DNA from: Amoebophrya sp. A120
Lineage: Eukaryota; Sar; Dinophyceae; Syndiniales; Amoebophryaceae
NCBI GenBank assembly: GCA_905178155.1
Contig: CAJINV010000009.1
Location: 1,893,666-1,957,665, forward strand
Length of the DNA: 64,000 bases
Direction: 5' to 3'
Shown here: positions 45,701-54,692 of the stretch, in pieces
How positions within the stretch are numbered: the first letter of the stretch is position 1
Layout of the letters: each line of letters begins with the position of its first letter
Position numbers and translations under genes: made by a program
The notes under the pieces: generated by a model
Databases searched by the model: none
What the model was told of the DNA's origin: nothing
What the model saw: the letters and a program-made list of their open reading frames with translations, nothing else

Positions 45701-46375
45701 GGCGCGCAGCCACGTGAAGAGCGTGCGCCGCTGGAGTATCTTCTTTTCATAGTGGGACTGCAAGCTTTGGAGAACAGCGTCCGGCACTCCTTGTTGAGCT
45801 GAAGCTCCACCAGACAGCTGAACTCCTGTTGCTTGATGTTGCCGCTGAAGCTGATGCTCTACGTTGTTCCGATCTACTTCACCAGTGCTAGCACCAGCTT
45901 CGATGTCGTGAGTTTCGTACGCCAATCCTGTAAAGAAGCGCTCGACTTGGTCACTGTCGTTTCCCTCCACTCGGATCCCTGCAGATGATGATCTGGAGCT
46001 CGTGAAAGCACGACGCCCCAACATGCAATCCCCCACCTCTCCTGTCCTGCATGGTGGAGCGAAGGGATGCAGTGACCGAGAAGGAAGCAGCGCTTTAACT
46101 GTAATTTCATCTGGGGGATAAACTCGCTGCGGTGCTGTGCTTCTTGAGCTGCCTGTGTCGGTCGTCGATGACAAATCTGAATCACGCAAGCGGAATATAT
46201 CCGTTTCTTCTGTTGCCGATGCGACACTCACGGCAAAGCTAGTGGCTGCGAGAAAGGCGCCCTGATTTGGCAACGACCAGTGCTGATGACCTACTGCTCC
46301 ATCTGGTCGCATTTCCGGCGTCTTCTCTTCGTCCTCGTCCATAGACGCACCCGTATCCGATCGCACAAAATTCAT
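42737..46375 (-). CDS. Large low-complexity protein with a Trp/Arg-rich helical segment, unknown
   Basis: One 1212-codon frame runs from the ATG at 46375 to the stop at 42737. Most of it is Ser/Thr/Ala/Arg/Gln-rich and probably disordered. Residues about 205-340 are predicted helical and highly basic. They contain repeated W/F-R motifs (FTWLRAVSSER, FVREWHDVALASR, RCFHALLRN) spaced like the centrin-binding repeats of SFI1 proteins. That resemblance is weak and could be coincidence. If real it would suggest a centrosome or basal-body link, which I regard as speculative. The uninterrupted frame over 3.6 kb in a repeat-poor region is good evidence for a gene. Confidence 0.68.
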   Translation of the reverse strand: MNFVRSDTGASMDEDEEKTPEMRPDGAVGHQHWSLPNQGAFLAATSFAVSVASATEETDIFRLRDSDLSSTTDTGSSRSTAPQRVYPPDEITVKALLPSRSLHPFAPPCRTGEVGDCMLGRRAFTSSRSSSAGIRVEGNDSDQVERFFTGLAYETHDIEAGASTGEVDRNNVEHQLQRQHQATGVQLSGGASAQQGVPDAVLQSLQSHYEKKILQRRTLFTWLRAVSSERNKIPDELRLRVAFQEIRKLGHLTRTLLQRSAKKTQRERMRTFVREWHDVALASRNGGCEDKLLLDNKKAQLVQKRRAVFLARAHVSRRSRQLLLRCFHALLRNVSCATLMRARAMKQDGGTAAPRLTSSATNSCSTSPGRAMGMKQALNVGGDSDNLTNRIDAATVEHPTGQEQSCIFPLSFPSTGGRGRLLTDRGNTYVSTRAAAAAAPPPAPPRNYAAGQPPSSSTHQHQCPSARVISARTSLPSTSGASVFSASRPGTRAGSLSTRHRDRRGAAPSTSSGSGPPRTAQPPTGVSTAAIGRHLLSGSNGAGGTGSSSASTSSHRICSLTTSFARSAASTRAPSLVPSARGPGGGCREIMEQGLAKTAKQHVACSTKTASTEATTASAQRYLPPRPVQMAAKMRPQIRLPASSTTTRSSCVTSGRATPTASASRMAVGPTPGQSGRSARTSLAGTKITNNNGPMLLKVASSSSASSSSTRAHSRSRTKAPLDQGRSMLFPSGAVSPQHQHHDSAMTRRSETSQSCPLEGEDSSVGESFAFGETNGTKHNLQVEEQLQQQPRPDERLMPTEVLVTCTCVPAGTACGPEPDAGLDRPDTDAVSTTRSGEVDKTNPILRDADVSPQNSLGDRRNICSLILGNTAHSAPPPRAGQVEVPQSLSTGLICLGEPEPVPEDTSQVTEGEVVDEAIVPILHSAALTRDACNLVTGTGPPVQQVAAVAKSESSGGNALEEGRPAAAEDAGGMGQGQEQKSKIRGAQQALKNADADARSEQQEDADAAIGTTSLVAAEFRLAGGERRFLGPILDPQVALPQVVEQHPELRCRPPPSLPEFPVSLTKRRDSPDDVIDSSDSEAGPAAEDEQAPDNVLLRCTSPHTAASQSANARLQIFETSIAQQSGPDACKSSAIMEQAPGGGNHDERHMSGITTLLEQEFQKMNSLRLSPQLDTRSLIRTSHAAPDPDSGTTKLDYVKNGSPPAPASRDT

Positions 46376-47401
46376 TCTGTGTCTGTTCCCTTAAGCCTAG
46401 TACGACGAACGGCTTCGTTTGTCGGGGCGTTGCGTCAACAGCAACAGCGAGGAGGAATGTTGAGACTATTCTGAGATAAACAAGATGCTCACGACTACCT
46501 TCTACACCTTCTATAACCAGGACTTGAAAGAATAAATGGAATGCTGTAGGTGGAGCTCATCTCGTTGTCCCATACGAGTACTACGGACACAAAGTGATTA
46601 TGATTTAAATCTGTTCGACTCTACGGACACAAAGTAAACCGCAAAATGACAAGTCAGATCCGTACGGCGAAATGGAAATTGTTTTGTCCTTCTTGAAGAA
46701 AATGCGACAACGAGGAATTCACGACAGCAGTTGCGGACCACACCGAGTGGTAGGCAGCAGTTTGTTGGTTCATTGCTGCAAAAATTGAAGCTAGTAGAAG
46801 GAACTAAAACGAAAACATCTCGCACGTGCAAGGTACCGCCGCAGCTGAAAAGCAGGAACATCTCGATCTTTATCTTAACCCAGTGCGCATGTGCAACACT
46901 CGTCGCCACGAGAGAAGACCAAATTCGCGTTCGTCCCGGTGGTGCAGTGCTGGTAAAGATGATATCATCTTTCAGATCGAGATCGTGGTCGATGATGCGA
47001 AGTTTTGTGTTGAGGTAACATCGTGCCAGCAATACGCTGGCACGAGCGAAAATGGAAGTAACCGGCGAGCTGCTTGTCCTGTGCAAATGCCCGCAAAAGC
47101 GCAACATCAAGCCCGCGCGCGAGAAACGAAGACAAAAAAAGTTCAATAGTTTATCGAAACTTCATCTCGACTAGCTAAGAGATAATTGTCGTTAGATTTT
47201 TTAGAACCAAACTAACAATAAGTGCGTCTTTCTGTGATGTGCTCAATCATAAGGCGCGTTTCAATGGTGCAATCTGGGAAAAAGTACCGCGAAAGATAAG
47301 GGTCCAGATTTTGTTTCCACGACTCCTAGGGCCCTCTAATAGTACCTCCGATTGTCGCTGATCATATTCGACGACCTTGAAACATTTTTCAGATTCGAGC
47401 T
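46376..47401. other. Intergenic region, nothing recognised
   Basis: A minus-strand ORF at 46598-47146 is Phe/Ser/Thr-rich and has no domain. It is treated as noncoding. Confidence 0.5.
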
Positions 47402-49191
47402 TTATCCGTCAAGAGCAGCGAATAAATCGTCCACAGCCGCATCGGAAATGGCACTAGAGGGCGGTCCCGGTCCGCCACTGAGGCCGATGTCCTCTTCCGT
47501 CTTTGCACGCAACCGCTTGGTTGGTGGCTCTCCTTCATCATCGTCTTCCTCCTCTACGTCTTCGCCGAAAATGATTGCCAGAGCATTGCGCTCTTCCCGT
47601 TTTCTTTGCTTTTCGGACATCGAGTCTTCTGCTGGTGGCTGCGGCAGCTTTCCTTTTGGTCCTTGTGCAAGTTGGGCACTTTGAATGGACGAAAAACCAC
47701 CGGCACCACGAGAGGACGACGATGTCGCTGCGGGTGCGCCGGGCCTATTAAAGAAGTCTCTGCCACTAGTTGTTGCCCCCGAAGGAGCCTTGGCTCCTTC
47801 ACCAAGCAAAGCTTTCGTTTTTGAAGACGAACTACTACTGCTGCCACCGGCCTGCATGGTGTTCTCGGTGGTCGCTGCTCGGTTAATGGCATCGCCTAGC
47901 GTATTCGATTTGAAAGTAGTCCTTGCGTGTTCGATTGCAGCTCGTGTGGGGGGCTTGGCTTTTGTCTTGTTCGCAGCACTCGTCGACGACGAAGGGCCGC
48001 CTGTGCCTGGTCCAAGCACGGTTTTTGTTTTGGTCGCCGTCGCGGTGCTGGAAGTTGTACTGTTATTGGCGAGCGCGAGCCTCGGCTTGTCGCCGTTCGT
48101 GAGCATCATGCCGCTGCCCCCGCCTGTTGTGTATTCCAGCGGCTTGGCCACCTTTCCGGGTCCGACGAATTCGTGTTTCGCGTTGAAAAAGCTGTCCGGC
48201 AAATCCGCGATGTCCTTCACAAATTCCCGCTCTGTCTTGTCGCCGTCGAAAATCTCGCGCAGCCGTTTCTTTCCGATCCGGCGCGGAATGGTGAAGTACT
48301 TGCGCACACGCAGCGTGAGCTCCCGGTACTTGGCAACCAGATCCGTCGAGTACTTGCTTGCATGCGAGTTCATCCGGGAGGAACCGCCGAACCGCTTCTC
48401 CGCCGCGCCGTGCACGCAGTTGTAAATGTTCTGCTCCAGGTCGTGCGCGCAGTGCGTAATCCTGCGCTCGTTAATTTCGTGGATGGGCATAGCCCGGTGC
48501 TCCCGGAGCCAACGCTGCACCAGCGACTTGGCCATCTTCTGGATCTTCCCGGGCGCGGTGTTTCCCGTCCAAAATTTGTCGTTGACCTCCTTCCCAATCA
48601 TGGTTTCTTTCAAAAGCTTGCCGTCAATGAACCAGGAATGCAGTAAGCGAAAGTGCTGCTCGATCAGGCTCTCCACGGCCCTCTTCGACTCCCGCATCTT
48701 CTGCAGGCTGTCTCGGACCTGGTTCACCTCCTCAGCGTTGGGGTGGTAAGACTCGTCGTCTGTGAGGACCTATATGTTTGTTGTTCATCCTTTTCCAACA
48801 TCATGAATTGTATGCTTCGAGATCCTCGTCCAGACAAAACTGCAAGTAGTTTCTCTATGTCTCTTTTCGTCACGTATCACTCATTCGCGAAGAATTATAA
48901 TCCTAAGTACTAAATCTTCGAAAGTTCTTGCCAAAAACAAAAAGCGAAAGTGCAGCTTACTCGTACTCCTATTCATACCTTCACGATCTGGTGCTGCAGG
49001 TGGTCCCGTACGGACTCGCGACCTTCCTCCGTGACACTCGCAATGAATGACTCATCCCAAGCATCATCTTCTTCCGCATCCGCGGGTCTCAGGAAAGTTT
49101 TTAGAAACTTTGCCTGGTGCTCTACGGACGAGCTGCCGCCCAGTTGCTGCCGATGCTCCAGGTCCTTGATCACCTCTTCGTCCTTGCCCAT
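47402..49191 (-). CDS. TFIIS N-terminal (LW) domain protein, two exons
   Basis: Exon 1 (49191-48979) and exon 2 (48769-47402) join in frame across a 209-bp GT-AG intron and give 526 residues. Residues about 100-165 match the TFIIS N-terminal domain: a helical bundle with LLKETMIGKEVND, then KIQKMAKSLVQRWLREH. This domain occurs in TFIIS, Elongin A, MED26, IWS1 and PPP1R10 and binds disordered partners in transcription elongation. A charged helical region follows (about 190-240). The rest is a Thr/Ser/Lys/Ala-rich linker with an acidic patch (EDVEEEDDDEGE) and a basic KKRLR-like signal near the C-terminus, consistent with a nuclear protein. The TFIIS central and zinc-ribbon domains are absent, so it is not TFIIS itself. 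The PPP1R10, IWS1 and Elongin A families all remain possible. Confidence 0.85.
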
Positions 49192-50231
49192 TTTTTCTTG
49201 TTAGTTGGCTTGTTTGATTAGGGAGATCTAGATGTAGATGTCGTGATACACTCACAAATCATTATATGGTGACGGTGGATATAGGCATTCTGATTAGTTT
49301 CGAGAAATCGAGTTAAATGAAAAGAAATCAAACTTCTGTTTATTGGTAAAAAGAGGTGTATGAAGGAGACATCTTGTTATTTTTTAGCGTTGCCGTTTAT
49401 TCAAAGGTCCTCGTCACCATACATTGTCCTTGTCTAAGTGCCTGGTACCGCGCAATTATATCTTGTAGTTGTTGTAGATGAATCAGAAATCAAAAAAACT
49501 TTGCCAGTGAAGTATTGTAAGAGGAAAGGGTCTGATGTCGCCCTGTTTGTTGATTTCGAAAGCACATCGGACAGCTTTTTGTATGAAGTTACATCTCGTC
49601 CGTGTCCGTCAACATGCTGCAGCGAACGGAAACGGCTCTGGCTGCCTACTGAAAGTTGTAGCTCCAGTTGCTCAGTCGAACTTACTAGGACTAGAAGTTG
49701 GAGCTTCGAAAAAAAATAAAGTAAATAAGCGCATGCGCATCATTTGCGCTTCTCACAACAGCAACTCAACAGCATCAGCGGATATACTTTCTATCAAGTG
49801 CTCGCAACTACTAGATCATGCCTTAATCTTGCACATCCAGAAAAAATCTGCGATTTCTGGATCTTTCTAAAGAACACGATCGTAGTTGTCTCCTCTGGTC
49901 CATCACCATCAGCACCAAAACATACTAAGTAGTGAGAAAAAACTTGCTTTTGGGCGTGGGGCTGCTGCAACTTGGACCAAGCCGGCCCCACTCATTGTTT
50001 TTGAATTTGATTAGCTCAGTGTCGCTTCCATTATTTTTATTTTCATACGTGCTTCTGAGTCCTCAAGTAGAGAAAAGAAATCGCTGCCCACCAGCTCTGA
50101 CGTCTTGAAACCGCATTGATGCTCACCCGCATCTTCTGAGACGACTCGTAAAGCAATCTCTTCTTTCAGCAAAATTTTGCGAAGAGCAACTACTTCCTTG
50201 TCCTTCTACTTTTTGAGACGTGTGTTGTTCT
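49192..50231. other. Intergenic region, nothing recognised
   Basis: Only short ORFs. It holds the upstream flank of the TFIIS-N gene and the 3' flank of the RAD51-like gene. Confidence 0.5.
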
Positions 50232-51827
50232 CTACACGTGAAAGAACTGAAAGCAGTGGCGCTGCACGAAATTTGCAGCTGGAAAATCGTGGGAGCATCC
50301 CTTTTCCTCAATTGAGAAAAAGCCAAACTCGCGCCAGGGAGCCGCAATGCCACTCGTCGTGGTCTTCTCAAGGAACCAGAGCCGGTCGAAAGACGGCCTG
50401 GTGGTCTCTGCGAAGAGCAAATCTTCAGAAAAGTGCATCAGGCTTCCACCGTCGCCGTGCCCGGTCTCATCGCTGCTGCCTTCATCACTTGAACCGTCGC
50501 CCGACGGTAAATCCACCTGTGCACTTTTTACACGCTGCAGCAGAGTTCCTTCTCCACCATTATCAGCATCTAGGAGCGGAAGAATCGTCCCCTCCTCGAG
50601 AGGGGCGTTTCCCAGCATGAAACCACTTTTCACCCCGGCTTTTCCGCCGAGGACCCCGCCATGAACACGATTATTTTTTTCAAGGATTTGCAGTAACCCC
50701 TGCACGGCGACTGGCGGGGAGCAGGCCCGATCTTGCCGCTTCCACAAGCTGATATGCTGCTGACAACAGTAGGCCCAGGGAAGACCGAGCGCGGGCTTCG
50801 TGTTCCACGGAGTGCGACCACCACCACCACGCGGATCATTTTGCGCGACGTGATCTTCACATTTTTCTCGTTCCTGCATCTCCGAAGTTGTTTGCAACAA
50901 ATCTTCTTCCGCCGATGTTCCGTTGGCGACGCCATTCAGGACAAGCACGACAACGCGGCGGTCGCGCTCGAGCTTCTTCAGTTGATTCGCTAGAAAAAAC
51001 AGCTGCTGGGCCCTGTGGCCGGCCTCGGTCTTGGCGTCTGCAAAATCCAAATCGGAGACACTGTCGAAAATGATTAAAGAGCGGTGCTCTGATGTTTCTG
51101 GGGCGGTCGATGCTTCTGAAGGTCCTATTGCTATGACTGAAGACGGCGCCGATGCAGCTTGAGGTGCTTGTTCTCCCGCTAGCGCTTGTTCGTTCACATT
51201 CATCTCATCATCACCTCCTGCACGTGGGTCAACGTCCTCGATACAAAAATCTTCTCCCTGTCTTGCTACATCGCTTGCAGAGCGGAGCTTCTGCCGTTTC
51301 GGTGGAGGCTCATCCGGTGCTTCTCCTACGGACGAAAGGTCCTCTTGATCTACAACTTCCGTGGGTAACGGCACGCGGTTTGTACTTGTGTCACAGCAGA
51401 AGTTCTTCTTCCTGCTGCCTTCCTCAGCGTCCATGATATCGCCGAGGTCCTTCAAGTTTTGCACCGCATCGTCGTAGTCATACACCGCCCGAACCCACAA
51501 ACGACCGAGCACATCTGCGACGGTTTTTTCGTCGAGGTGTTCCAGACTTATTTTGCTGCTTTCCGGCACGCAACCATCTTCTTGTTCTTGTTCTTCGACA
51601 ACGAACCCGGCATCTCCATGTAGTTGCCTCTTTGACGCAGCTCCCCGGAGCTTTGCTTCGCACACTTCTTTTGCCCGCTTCGATGGAAACCCGAGCCGCT
51701 TTCCTTTGGTGGTAAACCAGTAGACCCGGTGCCTTTCGCCGACGAGAAGAAAATCTATGGCAGTGTCCAGAGCCAATTGCGTCTTGCCAGAACCTGCTCC
51801 ACCGCTGACCTGAATCAGGCCGGACAT
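50232..51827 (-). CDS. RAD51-paralog-like recombinase ATPase
   Basis: The first ATG in a frame closed upstream by TGA is at 51827; the open frame begins slightly earlier without an ATG. The Walker A motif GGAGSGKT lies at residues 9-16, directly after the start, followed by QLALD as in RAD51 relatives. A Walker B-like strand, LIIFDSVSDL, is at about 251-260. RVVVLVLNGV at about 291-300 corresponds to the beta-strand that ends in the TNQV segment of RAD51 paralogs. KPALGLPWAYCC at about 352 corresponds to the PALG-x-x-W block of XRCC3 and RAD51D. Such proteins support RAD51 loading in homologous recombination. The usual N-terminal helical domain is absent or lies in an unfound exon. An acidic, Ser/Pro-rich insert of about 150 residues separates Walker A and B. 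Which paralog it is cannot be decided here. Confidence 0.8.
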   Translation of the reverse strand: MSGLIQVSGGAGSGKTQLALDTAIDFLLVGERHRVYWFTTKGKRLGFPSKRAKEVCEAKLRGAASKRQLHGDAGFVVEEQEQEDGCVPESSKISLEHLDEKTVADVLGRLWVRAVYDYDDAVQNLKDLGDIMDAEEGSRKKNFCCDTSTNRVPLPTEVVDQEDLSSVGEAPDEPPPKRQKLRSASDVARQGEDFCIEDVDPRAGGDDEMNVNEQALAGEQAPQAASAPSSVIAIGPSEASTAPETSEHRSLIIFDSVSDLDFADAKTEAGHRAQQLFFLANQLKKLERDRRVVVLVLNGVANGTSAEEDLLQTTSEMQEREKCEDHVAQNDPRGGGGRTPWNTKPALGLPWAYCCQQHISLWKRQDRACSPPVAVQGLLQILEKNNRVHGGVLGGKAGVKSGFMLGNAPLEEGTILPLLDADNGGEGTLLQRVKSAQVDLPSGDGSSDEGSSDETGHGDGGSLMHFSEDLLFAETTRPSFDRLWFLEKTTTSGIAAPWREFGFFSIEEKGCSHDFPAANFVQRHCFQFFHV

Positions 51828-53705
51828 GATGGTGTGCACTTTTCACCAATGCGTATTGTGGTTTCTCTTGCTGTAGTGATCGCAATGAAAAATAAAAAAG
51901 TTGTATATCTTGTGAAGTTGTAGCTGATTCAACTCTTGCGTCTAGGACGAGTTCTTACTGCTGCTGCACACCGTCGAAGAACGAAAAGGAAAACATAAAA
52001 GATGGAGGTGAAGCTTGTACCTCGTCGTGCTACTAGAGAAGCAGAAAAGTTTCCAAAAGCAAAAACGAAAGAAAAACTGTTTAGAAAGATATGGAGCAGA
52101 GCAAGATAGATAAAACAACGTGGGCAGCTGCACATAGTTTTTTCACGATTTTTGATTTTGTGCGAAACCACTGCTGCAAGCAACTTATCTCTTCTGGCTT
52201 GCTACTTTTGGATTTCCCTCAAGAACGAAGACGAAGAGGCAGTTTGAAGTAGTTCCTCTCAAATTCGAAAGTCGCTCCGGCTAACGATCGATGCATCGAT
52301 TCAACGACGAGGTCGATTATGCACTGTGTCGTGCGACAAGAATTTGCGAATACGAAAAAAAGCACGACCCAGGCGCACGAGATAATGTGCGACTCACTAG
52401 TCAAGACCCTGGTCGAGGTTTTGAAAAGCAAGAGCCTGATCGTGTTTTGATCTTTCTTCATCTTCACCCGAGAACTTGTCGCAGGCATGCTTTTTCCGAG
52501 CTAAAGCGCATGACCTGAACAGCTATAATCGTACATCACTGCGTGGCCGGCTTTTACGCTGACCGCGAGTATTCATTTTTTGCCAGTAAGATTTTTATGC
52601 CAAACTTTGTGACGCAAGGTAGTGGATTGAGTTTGAAAAAGTGTTGGTGTTCTTGTCCGCTTCATGAAGATTGTGATTGATAGCGCTGGTGATAGATTCT
52701 CCCTGTCGCTTGTGGGCCTTTTCGTTTCATCTTTTCTTGCGACAACTTCAACTCGTCCGTACGTATCTGCAATGTGTCCTGACGACGCTCAAGGAAAACA
52801 TCGCGAGCACGACGAGGATGAGGAAACGGATCCGCCACACAGGTTTCTCTAAATGGTGCAACTCATCCGATAACAGTTGAAGTCTGAGTCACTAACACTA
52901 TCTATCGCTCGCGCTACAAGAATGAAGTTGTGAGTCAATCGTGTAAAGGAGTGACGGTGTTTATTTATATTTTCAAAGAAATCTGAATGGGAAAGATTAA
53001 GATTCAGAAAAAAAGCCGAGTACGGTCCCAAACGTGCCCGATTTCAGACAGCCACACACTCTAGCTAACATCGCAGTCGTGGGCATGCATGACTTGCAAG
53101 ACCGCGACGTCTGTTTCGCTAGCAGGCAGGCCAAAACCAGACACAGGAGGCGGGTAGCAAAAAGTTGGGTTTTCCCCTTCGCTATTCTGTTTTGTTTCTC
53201 GTGAAATTGTCGCGTAGCTAATCCGAAAGTAATAAGAGTGATAAAGAACAACAGTTTGGTTTTAGCGTGGAAACGACTTCTACAAGGCAAAATTGACAGA
53301 TGAAACCCTGGTGTAGTCGCAGAAGCAAAATCTTTGGGCTTCTCAACAACTACAACGGTGGAAGTGGATACATTTTTTATTTCACCCTGTACTTTATATT
53401 TTTTGATGACACCGCGATGCTGTTGCCTACTCGAAGATAAAGGTGGACAATGATCGGCAGAATTTAAGTTTTGGTGTACACAGCTAGAGCACGGATGCAA
53501 TATTTCGCCCGCAAAGGGAAAAATATTTTCAAAATCAAGATGTCTTCGAGCAGGAACATGATAGATTGATACTGGTACATGAACCCTAGAGCGAGTTTTG
53601 TAGAAGTTGAGGTTTATCATGTCGCTTTTTTTATACTATTTCGTAACTGGTTTTCATTTGAGTGCAAAAGTACTACTTTTTTATTGACACAAGAAGAAAG
53701 GTTTC
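51828..53705. other. Intergenic region, nothing recognised
   Basis: About 1.9 kb. A 207-codon minus-strand ORF at 52997-53620 looks noncoding (no domain, Ser/Arg/Leu/Cys-rich). A CACTGCGTGGCCGGC phrase at about 52538 nearly recurs at about 60100 (GACTGCGTGGCCGGC), so it may mark a dispersed repeat. Confidence 0.45.
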
Positions 53706-54293
53706 TTACAACTCCGCGACCTTTTCTGCCGTTGGCGTTGCCGCAGCAGCTGCTTGGGCCGCAGCCGCGGCAGCCTGGGCGGCGGCCGCTTCCGCAGCCT
53801 GGTTGGCCGCAAAGGTGGTGGCCGTGGTTCCCAAGTGCACATGGTCGGCCTCGTGGTGTGGGATCTTGTAGTCGCGCCGGATGTGCGCTAAGTGGTGCGA
53901 CTTCGCGTACTCTTCCTCCACTGCGATGTTTTCGTTTTGAGGATCAAATGAAGGAGATGAAATGACTATCAAAATAGAAAGTCAGATTGCGAATGCACAG
54001 GCACATGCACATCTGCAAAAAGCAGTAACATGAAGTTCGAGAATGAAGTAGTCAATACTCATTCTCCGGGTCGGGGGACTGACGATGTTGTTCGTCATGA
54101 CGAAGTCGCAAAACTTCTTCGCTTCGACCTTTTCCGCCGCCGGAGTCTCAAAGTCCACCGAATGTCTGCAGTACTTCATACAGGGATCATGACCCTTGAA
54201 GACGTTGCCCACATGAGCCTTGCTGCCCATCTTCAGCAGCTGCTCCATGATCGGCAAGGCCTGCGGACCCCCCTGCACCGCCATGTAGGCCAT
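53706..54293 (-). CDS. Small Ala-rich protein, two exons, unknown
   Basis: Exon 1 (54293-54059) and exon 2 (53920-53706) join in frame across a 138-bp intron (GTATTG donor, CATCGCAG acceptor) and give 149 residues. The N-terminal 80 residues contain a Cys pair (HDPCMKYCRH) and look ordered. The middle is rich in His, Glu, Lys and Tyr (YAKSHHLAHIRRDYK). The last 45 residues are an Ala/Gln repeat tail. An AG (CAACTACAG) lies two bases before the ATG and is a strong candidate trans-splice acceptor or a 5' UTR intron end. Codon use and precise splicing support expression. The family is not recognised. Confidence 0.75.
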
Positions 54294-54692
54294 TGCTGTA
54301 GTTGTAGGGGCAGGAAGATTTGTAAAAACAACATAGTTTTTTTTTTGAAGTGCTCGTAGACTCAAAATCTAATTCTACTTTTAGGGCGCAAAGTAGCACG
54401 TTTTGCAGTTATAGATTTAGATAAGGAGCGATCTATCGATTCTATAGAATGATGATTAGATAGAAAGTTAGGGGTGTAATGGCAGAATGAGTGCAGTTCT
54501 TTCGTCCCCCCTCACATCACCACCTCGCGGGTAAAAGGGAAGCGCGCCGTCTTTGTCCTCCCCTACAGCAAACTCCTACGTGACGACGGAGCGACAAACG
54601 ATGTGAGGAGCTACATCTAGGCTGATTACCGAGGGCGTCCCGGCGTAGTAGACTCCGGATCCGCCGGGCGCTTCATTGTTAGGTCCGCGAGC
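54294..54692. other. Strand-switch region between the minus-strand cluster and the retroelement
   Basis: About 400 bp in which the minus-strand genes end (start of the Ala-rich gene) and the plus-strand retroelement begins. It should contain the Ala-rich gene's promoter and the element's 5' end. The element's exact 5' border was not found. Confidence 0.5.
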
